Made by a program: the position numbers and the translations under genes. The notes under the pieces are model-generated. The model saw nothing but the letters and a program-made list of their open reading frames with translations, searched no databases and was not told where the DNA came from. This document shows, piece by piece, positions 11,760 to 23,146 of a stretch of DNA of 64,000 nt (the first letter of the stretch is position 1; the number at the start of each line of letters is the position of its first letter). This stretch comes from Vandiemenella viatica (lineage: Eukaryota > Arthropoda > Insecta > Orthoptera > Morabidae), in the NCBI GenBank assembly GCA_031002005.1, contig JARYHS010008074.1, forward strand, positions 348,340,932 to 348,404,931, read 5' to 3'.

Positions 11760-13205
11760 TAAGCATTCATGTGGGCACGGTACTATCAGAATCGTAATAA
11801 AACTGTGGGTTTGTATGAACAATGTTTTAACGGGCAGTACAGTGCATTAGGGCTTAAATTGGGAGTTTTGGTGTTTTATTCAGTGAATATTGTGGATAGT
11901 GTCTACGTGAGACTTTCTGCAGACTCTCAGTCCTTCTGTTGTGCGAAGCAAGCATCATGCGTTTAGCACGTGATCACACGCATAAGAACCCCCGCGTAGC
12001 ATCGGATCGTCCTATTGTGTGATTGACTTTTCTGCCAGCAGCTATATAGAAGGTAAGACGTATGTCTTGTCTGTGCCTTCGGCACATGGCAAAGCTATTC
12101 TTTGCCTTGCATTGGCTCACGTTAGTTGTTATTTAGTTAGTTAAAGTAGTTAGATAAATTATTCAGTCTGTATAACTTAAATGAGTTGTTTGCCGTTGTT
12201 GTAATAATGTTGTAATGCTTCTTGATAATCTATTTGGTAATGAAGTGTTATATTCGAGATCGTTAATTATTCAGTCATTCGTGTAATAATTCAGTAAAGC
12301 CATGTTTCAGTTACATTCGTATGAAGAAGCAAGTCATTCATTTAATAACAGTTTAGTATGTTGGTAACATTGTAACGATGCGTGCGTGTCAATTCCTTAC
12401 AGCATAAAGTAGATAGATTTGCGGATAAATGTATGGTTAGGCTTTTATAATTAAAGTATGTTTAAATTATCAGTTGTGTCGCCTCAGTCATTTACAGTAG
12501 TTAGGTTAGAACCCAAGTTATTTCAGATAATTATATGGAAGAGTTGTGATATATCGGAAAGGTAGGATCTATTATAAATATCACAATTGTCGCATTCTTT
12601 TCTATCGTGTGGGCCTGCACAGAAGGTACTTTGTTTTTTGCTTGTACATTGGTCACTAGGATTTTCGAAGCGAAGACAATTAGAGCTGGATTATGGTAAG
12701 GTTAAAAAAACGAAGGGCACTGTGCCTTGAATGTCAATAAACATACGGAGAGCGGAATTTCATTTATTTATCAGTTTCTTTCATTTCCTAATGAATTTGT
12801 TCACCTCCATCACTCAATATTCACATCTTGCTTCAGCATTTATCCAATCTTCTGTTAAAATCCGTCTGAACGCTTCTGATTACTCTTTGCTGTGTACTGA
12901 GAGAGAGTGGTATATAAGCCTGGTAGGTGATGCCGCTGTCATACAGCGCTCTGGATCCTGTTGTTAGCTAATGCTACCATTTTTAATTCTATTTTAACAC
13001 GATTATAGCCATCAAGAGCTAACTGTATAATATTATTGCCGATTTCTTGGTTGATACAATATAACAGGAGACCAATAGCTATTGGGTGGATTCTACGTAT
13101 GTTTCTATGAATACATTATAGGGTCCCAAATCATAGCTTTCATAATAGGCTGGCACTGCACTATTTACCTGCATTTCGTTGTTTTTGAACTGACTGATGT
13201 CAGCG
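11760..13205. other. Unannotated stretch
   Basis: AT-rich sequence with no supported gene. A TATA-like 'GCTATATAGAAGG' occurs near 12043, but nothing downstream looks like a gene, and I find no repeat ends or target duplications. Confidence 0.3.
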
Positions 13206-13207
13206 CT

Positions 13208-13312
13208 GTCGTTTCCATGCTGTTGGTGGGCCTATTGTGATGTTCGGTAACCTTGTTGCTCCCGCTGCCGACTCCGTCGTCCATTATAGAGGTTCATGGG
13301 CGCCTCTATGCT
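13208..13312 (+). repeat. Left copy of a ~105-bp inverted repeat pair
   Basis: The stretch containing 'CTTGTTGCTCCCGCTGCCGA' reappears in reverse complement at 14071-14186, where it interrupts a SINE. The copies differ at scattered positions. Which copy is ancestral is not visible. Confidence 0.65.
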
Positions 13313-13930
13313 GTGTCTGATGGCGCTTCTTCTTCTCATATCAGTTTCAGTTCTCGCTGACCTAATGTGATATTGGAGGAATCAGTAAGTAATGGTGCTG
13401 TGTTCACGATACTGACGGCTATGCTGGTGACTTTCCTGCATTGATTCGTAACGTCCTCTGTACCATGCGGCGAGGCTGCACGTAACAACTTATATTGTTT
13501 TCTTTGGCAGCTATACCATCATCGACTACACCATTTAGCTGACGGTACATCGACGGCTGCATCTAAATGTGGCCACCTTCACCATATTCCCCGCCGGACG
13601 TGGTGAATTGGCCAGTTATATAACTTATGTGTATATCTCACTACACATTATGTACAACACAAACTAAACTATCTAACTCGTTGTAACTAGAAGAGTCATC
13701 TGGATATATGTCAAGCAAATAACAACACGCGTCACTGCCCCAAGAGTACAAGGAAGTTGACACTCCGAAGGCTGAGAATTGATAGCAACAACAACAAAAT
13801 ATTGCCATCTCCTTCACTGTCTTGCGTTGCATCCACTATTTCGGGAATAACCTTGTGCATTTGTTTGCCAAGCTTCGTCAAAGTTATAGACTGCAAAAAA
13901 CTGTACGAGCAACTTAGGAGGACAACGAGG

Positions 13931-14284
13931 TTTTTTTTCTTATGGCTTTACGCCTCGTCGACGTCGTGGTCATTAGAGGATGGATGGGACTGGGGACAAG
14001 GAACGGGAAGGTATTCGGCCAAGGCCTTTTGAAGGAAGGATTCCGGCATTCGTCTGGAGTGATTTGGGAAGCGGCATCAAACAATACAACTCATAGGCGC
14101 CCATGCACCCCTATAATGGACGACGGTGTCGGCAGCGGGAGCAACAAGGATACCGAACAACACAACAGCAGATAACAGCATGGAGACCATGGAAAACTAA
14201 AATCTTGATGCCCGGACGGGGATTCGATCCGGCGTCCTCCCGAATGCGAGGCCAGAGCATTAACCGCTCACCCACCGCACTCGG
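13931..14284 (-). mobile_element. tRNA-derived SINE (family A), reverse, interrupted by a 116-bp insertion
   Basis: On the minus strand the head reads 'GTGGGTGAGCGGTTAATGC' with B box 'GGATCGAATCCCCG'. The body runs through 'CCATGG' and then 'AATGCCGGAATCC', ending in the 'AAAGCCATAAGAAAAAAAA' tail at 13931. Between 'TTGGGAA' (ending 14070) and 'CCATGG' (from 14187) lie 116 bp foreign to the family. These are the reverse complement of the 13208-13312 segment. Confidence 0.75.
14071..14186 (-). repeat. Right copy of the inverted repeat, inserted in a SINE
   Basis: Matches the reverse complement of 13208-13312, including 'CTTGTTGCTCCCGCTGCCGA' read on the minus strand. It splits the family-A SINE. 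No clear target duplication is seen at its edges. Confidence 0.65.
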
Positions 14285-14740
14285 TCACAACGATTGTAGC
14301 TTACTTGTCGCAAACGTTCACGCTGCGGTGATAGAAGCAGCAGCTGGTAGTGGGACCTTCTAGTCTCTCTGGTTATCTTACGAATACAAGTTATTTAAAC
14401 ATTATTCCGCCGTTTCTGCTTAGATCAACCTCTATAAAACAGCAGCATCTCTGTTGAGAATTATTTCGCATTTTTATTAAATTTTACATCTGGAATCGCA
14501 ATGAAGTTCGAGAAAAGAATGCAGTTATCACATAGATGGACAGTGCTGGCTTTTAAGTAACGATATTAATTTCACAAACTGATTTATTCACCACAAGCAC
14601 AAAAAAATGACAAATTATTTGGAAAGAAAGGATGATATTTACATTCATTGAGCCACGCGCTCCATACAATACATCTCCGTACCTAACGACTCATTACAAA
14701 TGTTGATATTAATTACAACATAACAATAATAATAATAAAA

Positions 14741-15175
14741 ACTCTATGTGTGGAGCACAGCACTTTACGGTAGCGAAACATGGACTTTAGGAATACCGGA
14801 AAGAAGGAAAATTTAAGCATTTGAAATGTGGTGCTACAGAAGAATGCTGAAAATTAAGTGGACAGCCAAAGTAAGAAATGAACTAGTTTTGGAAATGATG
14901 GGTGAAGAAAGAAGTTTGTGGAAGAAGCTTACAGAAAGAAGAGACAGGTTGGTAGGTCATATTTTGAGACATGATGGATTAGTTAATTTGCTGGTGGAGG
15001 GAACAGTCGAAGGTAAGAACTGTAGAGGAAGACAGAAATTAGAATATATGAAGCAGATAATTGAGGATGTAGGCTGCAGGGAATATGTAGAGATGAAGAG
15101 GTTAGCATAAGATAGGAAGGGATGGAGGATTGCATCAAACCAGTCAAAAAACTAATGACAGCAAAAAAAAAAAAA
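14741..15175 (+). mobile_element. 5'-truncated RTE-like LINE, C-terminal end of ORF2
   Basis: The plus-strand translation gives 'LWSTALYGSETWTLG', then 'FEMWCYRRMLKIKWT', 'RRDRLVGHILRHDGL' and 'GRQKLEYMKQI', ending with a WRIAS-like tail. This is the characteristic region after the RT domain in RTE-type (BovB-like) LINEs. One stop breaks the frame near 14817. It ends in a short A tract near 15162-15173, typical of retroposition, and the 5' side is truncated, so it is inactive. Confidence 0.75.
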
Positions 15176-16652
15176 CAATAATAAGTGTTATAACAACCTC
15201 TCTCTAAGCCCGTCAAAATTGAGAAATTTGGTAATTAATTTCTTCGTGTTCACCATAACAGTGACATAAAATATAGCTGAAACATTTGCAAGGAATATAA
15301 ATAGGCTTACCCTGTATGTTCTTCAATTATAACGGGCTGAACGCGGTATTCTGGTACATAATTTCCTCGCAGTTGCTTAACTAAATACAATTGTTATTAC
15401 AAAACGCTCATACCTTAAAAATTATGTTAAATGGTACATACTTCTTAGTTACTGTAACAGCGATATCTCTGGACAAAGAGTAGAAAAAACATATATATAT
15501 ATCTACTAAAAATAAATAAAACGTCAATGAATAATATGTAGTTTTAAAAGTAATATATAATTTTTCAGTGTTTGTGCAATCCATTTCATTGCGGATGCTT
15601 AACTAAAAGGAATTGTTATTGAATTAAGCCGAAAACTTAAATTTTTCAATAATATTTATGGCCACAGTTAATCCGATAACGGATGCATGCGTCAGGTCAG
15701 CTTTAGGGATACGATGATTCAGTGACCAAAGTAGCCTTTTATATAGATAGAAAATAATGAAGGAAAAAAGCATTTCGGATTTTGATTGAGGCCTCTTGAT
15801 GGGACGAATTGTCTGATAGTTATGTGCGAAAACATAGTTACTTCTTTTTCCACATAATTACGAAAAAAGGTTTAAAAAATCATGTAATCAGACGATACCA
15901 GACAAGAGTTCTATAGAAGACGCAAGGATGCTTTATTGAAGGAATGATTTTGTTTAGCTTACGGTTAGATGCGTTTAATTTCAGCTGACTTGTATAAAAC
16001 GTGTTCTCTTAGAATTATGAACGGTTATTGATAAACAAATCTCCGGATGACTGAAGGAAACGGTAACAAGCAAACACCATAAGAATCGTGAAATAATAGA
16101 CGCGTTTCTGTTTACTAAAACGGTGACATGCAAGAACAACGAATGCCTGCTCAATTGATTTAGTTACAATAACAATATATCTAAGAATGTAAATTATTTA
16201 GGCATATCGTACTTTTTAAGCAACGAGTATACTAAATAAATTTTTGTTGCCGCTTTGAAAGAACATAAAACTTTTAACACCCGTAATGTAATTGGAGAAC
16301 GTCCTGTGTTTACCTATCATAATCAAAATTTTCAGATAGCAAAATTGAACACGAGTAGCCCTAGTGCCAAATATGACAGGAAATATCTGTGTTTTTAAAT
16401 ATCATTTTCTAATTTAGTATCTTCATCTTCTTACGTGTAAATCGTCAATTTATTGGCTGTTTTTTATCTCTGAACTTTCGACTTCGAAGCATTGTTCAGA
16501 AATAAGATTCCAGATTTGAGGCTAGTCCTGCAGTATAACTGGGAATCCGAATGTTAAATTCTTATGTCAGACGCCTGTTTTGGTACTTATCACATGTAAA
16601 AATGCTTGTAGGTTTTTGAAAGACGAGTTGGAGGATTAGATGAAATGGATAT
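15176..16652. other. Unannotated intergenic stretch
   Basis: AT-rich, no open frame with recognisable content, no inverted or direct repeats noticed. Confidence 0.3.
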
Positions 16653-17446
16653 TGTAGTAGTCCCCGTTGCTGGTACGCATACCGATGTCGAAATAACGGC
16701 AGCAACAGCGAGCTAGACAGGTTGCACAAATTCCGAGGCAGTGCCCTGAAAGTAGAGTGCTGATGAGTAGGAGTTGGAGCAGTGAACGTCTTAAAGAAGT
16801 CACCTAGACGGCCTGGTAACAGATTTATTATTGGTGGAAAATTGTCCCCACTTGACGGAGAGATCGATGGTGGGGGTGAGTGTAAGACCCTAGGCTCTGG
16901 GACGGAGCTAGGTAGAGGACTGCTCGACGCCGACTCGACCCGACAAGTCGTCTGCAGACGGGTGCCGCTGATGGAGGCGTCGTCTTCGCTGGGCTAGAGG
17001 CAGACAGCACCCCGGACCGACGTCACTGCGGGACTCAGACAGCACGTCGCCCCAGCCTGCCGTGATCACCTGACACGCTGCCAGAGTGACGACGGGACTC
17101 CAATAAAGTCAGGTGGGGCCGACTGTCTAATTCTCAGGGAAGGTCATTGCTAATTTGGGAGATATTGTAGCCTTAGCTCGCTGTTGCTGGCCGAGACACG
17201 GCTGCATGGGGAAGCAGTAATACCTCTGCATAATAATTGTCAGCGCCATTGAGGCTAATAACAAAGGCTAATAAATGTTCTGATACGTGCTATATTGTGA
17301 CTACTTATTTTTAGAGCTCTCCTCTGATGGTGAGAAATTGCTAACCCGAATGGCAGATTGAACGAGGGTCTATTGGAGTTATTCCTGCAACCCTTGCCCA
17401 CATTCTGTCTCTCCCTGAGGGGTGACTCGTAGGGCGGGTCATTACA
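16653..17446 (+). mobile_element. Solo LTR (Gypsy-type ends), TSD ATAT
   Basis: A 794-bp block starts 'TGTAGTAGTCCCC' and ends 'GCGGGTCATTACA', short inverted ends of the TG...CA type. It is flanked by ATAT on both sides (16649-16652 and 17447-17450). It is more GC-rich than its surroundings and contains an AATAAA poly(A) signal near 17102. No second copy or internal coding region adjoins it, as expected for a solo LTR left by LTR-LTR recombination. A 4-bp AT-type duplication fits Gypsy-like integrases. The orientation is inferred from the poly(A) signal. Confidence 0.65.
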
Positions 17447-17450
17447 ATAT

Positions 17451-18238
17451 CACGGTAGCAAAAAACTCTCCTTAGAACATACCTGCAAAAGTTGAAGCTT
17501 AATTAAGTTTAGAAATTGGGAATAAACTTCATGATATAAAACTTCAAAAGTATCTAGTAATCGGTATCAGTTGAATCAAGTTAAAAGTGAATGGTGTATG
17601 ATATGACTCCAAAACAGTATTTGTTTTAGTTAGTTTTGAAAGTTGTTTCATGAACTGAAAGAAGAGAGTGTCTAAATAAATGAGCTTAAATAGAGTTGTT
17701 AGATTAAAAGTTCATATTCTGAAAACTTGTCATGATCCAATAAACGCCAATTTAACGTCTTGTGATCCTTCATACTCTAGATACCTCCTACACTAATGTA
17801 GAACACTATGCTATCTAAATGGCCATGCTACATAAAAAATACTCCCAAAAGCCATTACTCACCAATATACAACTTTCAAGTAAATTTATATCTTCCCTCA
17901 ATGTGGTAAAGTCATTGGTTTCATGGGTGTCACAACTCCGACGATTTCGATGTCCCAAAACAGGTTCTGTGGAAAGTCACCAAAGAGATGCGTCATATGT
18001 CTCATACGTTTTGTAATTTTGTTGAACGGGTGGAGCTCTCAACTATTTCTAGCGACGAGTTAACTGTGAACTTAGTCACTCCGGCAGCTCGTTTTCGCAA
18101 TATGTACAAGCTTTCAAAAGGTTGCACCATATTCTAAAAATTATATAATGATTCGTATATGTTAATCTATTGTGTCGTTATAACTTATTATTGCGAGTAA
18201 ACGTTGAGTTCATTAGAGTCTGGAAGACTGTCACCAAG
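17451..18238. other. Unannotated intergenic stretch
   Basis: AT-rich sequence, no supported gene or repeat structure. Confidence 0.3.
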
Positions 18239-18315
18239 GAAAATGAAGATATTCGGCCATGATGTTTTAAAGGAAGCATCTCATCATTCACATGGAGTGG
18301 TTTCTGCCACCACGG
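18239..18315 (-). mobile_element. Fragment of family-A SINE
   Basis: 'GGAAGCATCTCATCATTCACA' followed by 'GGAGTGG' corresponds to the decayed centre of the family-A body in reverse orientation. Head and tail are missing. Confidence 0.4.
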
Positions 18316-19497
18316 ATATCTGAAACCTGTATGGCGAGACCAGGCCCGAACAATAATCCCTCACTCACAAGAAGCGGTACTTCACTCAGAGACCTCGTAA
18401 TCCGAGTCCATCGCTGTCTGTTCAGATTTTTTGTAAATATTCAAAATGTCTTCCTACATTCGTTTATAATTAATATCTTTCATAAATTTCAGGAGCTATA
18501 GCTATATAACGTTGCCTCATAAACCTAAATTTTATTGTCAGTTCTTAGTCTAACCTAATGTAATGTCATCTTTCCGATGGCAAAAATTACATCATATCAA
18601 CTTAGTCCGTTAAAAGCATAATGCTGGTTTACTGTACTATATTGCTAATAATAAAATTAACCTTACTTCATATTTTCGGCGTTTCCTAAATCCATGCTGG
18701 TTCGATAGAGCTACTGTCAAGGAGCAATGATGCTTTTCAGAACTTAATGCACTCACAATTATGCGATAGTCTGAAATTATGATTTCATATTTTACAATTT
18801 TGGTATTATCTTTGAAAATATGAACAATCAATGAAGCAGTTATTACTTTTCAATTATTATTTTTTAATTCGTATAGTTGCAACAATTTCTGGGTACTCCT
18901 AAACAAACACACAGCACGCTCTGACCAAATTCGACACTGGCAAAACGGAGGGAGCTTCGTGCGTGTTTGCGGCCTCTCGTCGACTGGGTCCACTGGATAG
19001 CACCGCACACAGGATGTGCTGGAGGGAATGGCCGCTGATGGGAGGTTTATAGACATAATCATCGCTGGAAGCATTAGCCTCAGATTGTGAGGAAGTTCTT
19101 GCGCTGTGTCCGCATTGCTTCTAGTTTACTGCGCGGTTATCTTTAACAGATGTGGTTTTATTGGACTTCTTAGGTCCGAATTTGGTATTTGTGATGAGCT
19201 TTCGCCGATATCACAGTTTGCTGCAAGCAGCTCATTAGTAAGTTTGTAGGTTCTTGGCCATGAAATAGTTAGCTCCGTCTTAGTCTTGGAGTTATTAGGT
19301 TCGAATTTGATTTAAGACAATTGTAGTGAGCTTATTTAGTAATTCAATGACTGTTGCGAAATGAGCTACTAAGTAATGCTCAGATTTTTCATTTTGACAC
19401 CAATGACAGTTATGCTGACTTTTGCGCATGGGCCGGCATCTGTTAATTGGAACAGATCCGCTGTCTTGGTGATAAATTGGGGACTACGGCCCTTTCG

Positions 19498-19830
19498 TTA
19501 GTCTTTTCCTGATTTGGGTATTGGGCTGTTAGTTGCTTGGGACCTTACATTGGGATCGGCCTTCAGATATTTTGCCATTGCGAACCGCGAGGGAAAATCT
19601 CTATTTATGTTCGCTTCACTACTATGTCCAGGTGATTTACATACAGGAAAACGCCCATAACAGACGGCATGGGGTCCACCGCAGTTAAACAAATTGGATC
19701 TGCTGTGGTCGTGGACAGTCATTGAATTTGTGACCACGCCGCATCTCCTTTCATGTGGTACAAAGTTACTCATTTTTTGGAACCTGAAACATTCGACTGG
19801 TTTTGATCGAGGTTTTTTCATGTTTGAAGT
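19498..19830 (-). pseudogene. LINE ORF1 (gag-like, CCHC zinc knuckle) remnant
   Basis: A 107-codon minus-strand frame reads '...VECFRFQKMSNFVPHERRCG...', then 'NLFNCGGPHAVCYGRFPVCKS'. This is the layout of jockey/I-type LINE ORF1 zinc knuckles (CFRCQ...NCGG.H....RCP.C). The first knuckle has lost its second cysteine (CFRF). Upstream minus-strand sequence to about 20.6 kb may be the rest of ORF1, but shows no motif. No intact ORF2 follows downstream on this strand. Dead retroelement fragment. Confidence 0.6.
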
Positions 19831-21290
19831 TGATGGCTTTGATTTGACGGCGTTGATAGTAACTGTATTGATGGTATGTTTTCTTCACGGAATTTGTTGA
19901 CGACCACTAGAAGGTCGGAGATGCAAGAAGAGAAGATGCCAGTCTCACAGGAAAACACGAGCAGCTCATTGTAGATCTACAGCTTGATGTACAGGATGTC
20001 GTAGTTCCCACAGCACATTGCCACAACTGGAAGCACCGTCACATACCCATGACTGGAGCGGCTGCTTCTGAAGGACTTTCTTTGAGGCGGTGATTCGAGT
20101 GAGTGAGGTACGACGACAGCTGTAGCATGTGGAGATACCAGCGGATTTAGTATCCTTGAAGGTGTTAAATACTTGTTTTGAGATGCTTCCGGCAAAGGTG
20201 GAGGGTCTGGAAGTGGTACATCAAACGACCACGGTTGACAGCTGGTGAGCCATCGATATAAATGAGGAGCACCGAACCATAGTTAACTTTTTAGCTGTGG
20301 GTACGTTGACCAATAGAGATGGAGTCACACTTAAAGAAGACGGTGGAGAAATCCGTCGGAAAATTGTGTTTTTACAACACAATCTTTCGCTACAGCCGTG
20401 AAGTTTTCTTTAAAACCATACTCTGGGAAAATCTCCGTTCTTACAAAAGTTGTAATGCCAATGCTCATTAAATTTCTTGAAACAGTCACAAATAATCGAA
20501 CCAGTTTACTGGTAATGGTATTCACAAACACTTGGTGTTGAAGTTAAAACCTTCTCCATCGAGAGTAATATATCTCGACGTCTTCGAGGAAGAAAGCTGA
20601 TAACACGTATATTGAAATTTCCAACTTGCTACTTAACCTATTTGAGGTTACAGTTTAATAGATATGTTCAGGGATTGAATGTCGTTAGCAGTTATGATTA
20701 TATGCAATCATGCGGAAACTTGTGAAAGTTGAAAATAACGTCATTAAATTAGAACTTTATCAATAACTTTTATGGTTTCAACATCATATCTCTCGGCTTT
20801 ATTTTTTTTTATTTTATTTTTATTTTTAAGAAGTGTAAAATATTCAACTGATGCTGGAAGGAAGTTTGATTTATGCTGATTCCCAGATACAAACCAACTA
20901 TGAGCCTTCACTTTCGTACATTCTCCGTAATTAACTCTCGTTAGGTGTATTCCTTGTTTTTGCCGGAAACTACAGCACAGGAAGAGGTGACTATTAATGT
21001 GAAACGACTTCATTACATCTACAAGAATTCTTTTCGATTCAGGCCCACCACGAATAACGTACGAGCATTTTAAAGTACAATGTACATAGGAACGACACAT
21101 AATAGGAACCTATAGACTGAAAATGTACCTCATGGTTACATTAAAAGTAGTGAATATCAGTTTCAAAAAACTAATGACAACACGCGATAAGATATACACC
21201 GCCACGCATTTTAAGTATAGCTGAATCCAAAAAATCCGGTAGCAACGACGTCCACGTGTACATCCTTGGTGCCGGTTGATATTGACTCCA
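19831..21290. other. Unannotated stretch downstream of hexamerin copy 1
   Basis: Possibly more decayed LINE ORF1 sequence at its left side. Otherwise short open frames only, without recognisable domains. Confidence 0.3.
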
Positions 21291-21291
21291 G

Positions 21292-21800
21292 TTTATAAAA
21301 TAAAATTGTAGTTTTTTAAAAATTTAAAAAGTACTGGTTTGTAGCAATGTGAACTAAAAAGTTAAAAATAATATTTAAATATAAAGATTTTATTCAACAG
21401 CTAATAACATACCACATTTCAGTATAAATTAATTTTTTGAATCAGCTTAGTTAAGAATAAACTAACCGACCAAAAATAACTCTGATGTTAAAGAGTAAGG
21501 GGTGCTACATATTAGTTATCTCATATTTTTTGTCGTTAGCTATCCGTAAAGGAATAGTTGTTATGAAACTCAAAGAACACCTCAGGCCTTTTTTCATTAA
21601 AGTTAATTCTTTGGTAAATAATGTTTTCTTTATTTTATGCTTATTCTGAAAATTATGTTTTACTGAATTCTGGGACATTTAATCGCTGTTGAATAAAATC
21701 TTTATATTTTAAATTATTTTTTTTTTACTTTTTAGTACACATTGCTAGAAAATCGTATCTTTTAGTTCTTTTAAACTATAATTTTATTTTTAAGTTTTTA
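21292..21800. repeat. Inverted-repeat element (~110-bp arms) at the left edge of duplication copy 1
   Basis: The left arm (about 21292-21403) is the reverse complement of the right arm (about 21688-21800), sharing for example 'CTGTTGAATAAAATCTTTAT' and 'ACTTTTTAGT'. Copy 2 (from 57918) keeps the right arm but only the inner part of the left arm, which abuts the Helitron end. No coding content. Confidence 0.6.
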
Positions 21801-22858
21801 ATTCTCATAACTACAAAAATGTGTTTATGTGTTTACTTTTTCTTCGACAATCTTCTTTTTATTCACGTTATTGTGTCATCTTGCCTTATTATTCGCAGGA
21901 GTAATGGACAGTTAATTGGTCAATCCTATAAAAGATCGAATAGCAGGGTAAACACGGAGGACTACTCTTCTATAGTAGCTTGAACTAACCCAAAGCTATT
22001 TACGGAATACTGTTCAACACCAGCTAAAGTGACAGCGGTTACTATCATAGCTGTTTCAATCAAAGTATTGTTAAGAGCGAATGCGTAGAAGGTTGCTGAA
22101 AAAAAAAAAAAAACAGTTTTCTGTTGTTACTGTCTAAGTAATGAGAGTACAACGATATAGCTGTAAAATGATTATAGTGTCATCGGTTCTTAATACGCGT
22201 GAAAATTTCAAAAATTTCGTATGTCCAAAAGTAGGTGAAAATTGAATTGAAATATCCTATTACATTCAACAATTTTTCTCTTGTGCTGTAGGTAATTGGA
22301 TAATGGAAATATCAGCGTATATAGTTATGGAATTATTGTATCTACATAAAGGTCAAGCTAATAAAAGCCTGTTAAAAAGGTGTGATCAGTTATTATCTGG
22401 AATGGGAATTGAACAGAAAACTTGAGACCATTCATTTCTAGCACTACGCAATTCACATCGAGGCTGAAGAAATCTATGAAATTTTGCACGTTTTACACAC
22501 ATAGAGCGTACCGAATCCAAGAAATTCGGTATGGCAGCATAGAGACTTCACTATTAATGGACGTGTCGTAAGACTCTTTAAAATGACTTAATACCGAATT
22601 GCTTCATTCTTAGAAGTTTAACAACCATATTAGATGTAGTGTGTATTTTAAAAGGATCTTGTCAAAATCTAGTCCTATATTGAAGAATTCGAGTGTATTT
22701 GTGTGAACTATCAGATTGTTCCTAAAACTGGGTAAGATAAATATTTAATTTTCAGTAGCCTTAATTTGTTTTCCAATAAAGTGAAGCACACGTTTCTTCT
22801 ATAGTTAGTACATTTAAGGAGTGAAGTTTCGCCTAATCCCTGGAGCAAAATCTGTATC

Positions 22859-23059
22859 TTAAATGATTTTTGGGTAAGATGTGTTTGATAAAACTTCCCG
22901 TTTTAACTTTTGTAAATAGTTGTTAGTAATTGCAAGAAAATGCATACTGATATACATTTTATACAAGCACAATGTTGACTGGTTATTTAAGTCAACTCTG
23001 AATAAGAAAATGGTGAAGAAGGGATAAGGGGAAGGTTTGTCAGAATTAGAGAAACTCAT
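22859..23059. other. 3' flank of hexamerin copy 1
   Basis: Shared almost unchanged with the 59.4-59.6 kb flank of copy 2. The 66-codon minus-strand frame here is not conserved as a protein and lies beyond the poly(A) signal, so it is not called. Confidence 0.3.
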
Positions 23060-23079
23060 TAATAAAAAAGGAACACACG

Positions 23080-23085
23080 TTTATT
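23080..23085 (-). terminator. Poly(A) signal of hexamerin copy 1
   Basis: AATAAA on the minus strand, about 62 nt after the TGA stop at 23147-23149. The same hexamer occupies the same place in copy 2 (59614-59619). Confidence 0.7.
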
Positions 23086-23146
23086 GTATTTGCGAACAAT
23101 GGCAATGAAAATGTGGATGTGATGTCTTTGCTACCATGTTACTCGT

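Noticed and set aside
12000..12700. Possible LTR or promoter block with TATA-like GCTATATAGAAGG
   Set aside because: No paired copy, no target duplication and no downstream gene could be found by eye.
20744..21100. 118-codon minus-strand frame next to the duplication
   Set aside because: Composition is low-complexity (Lys/Asn runs from poly-T), there is no recognisable motif, and it is not present beside copy 2.
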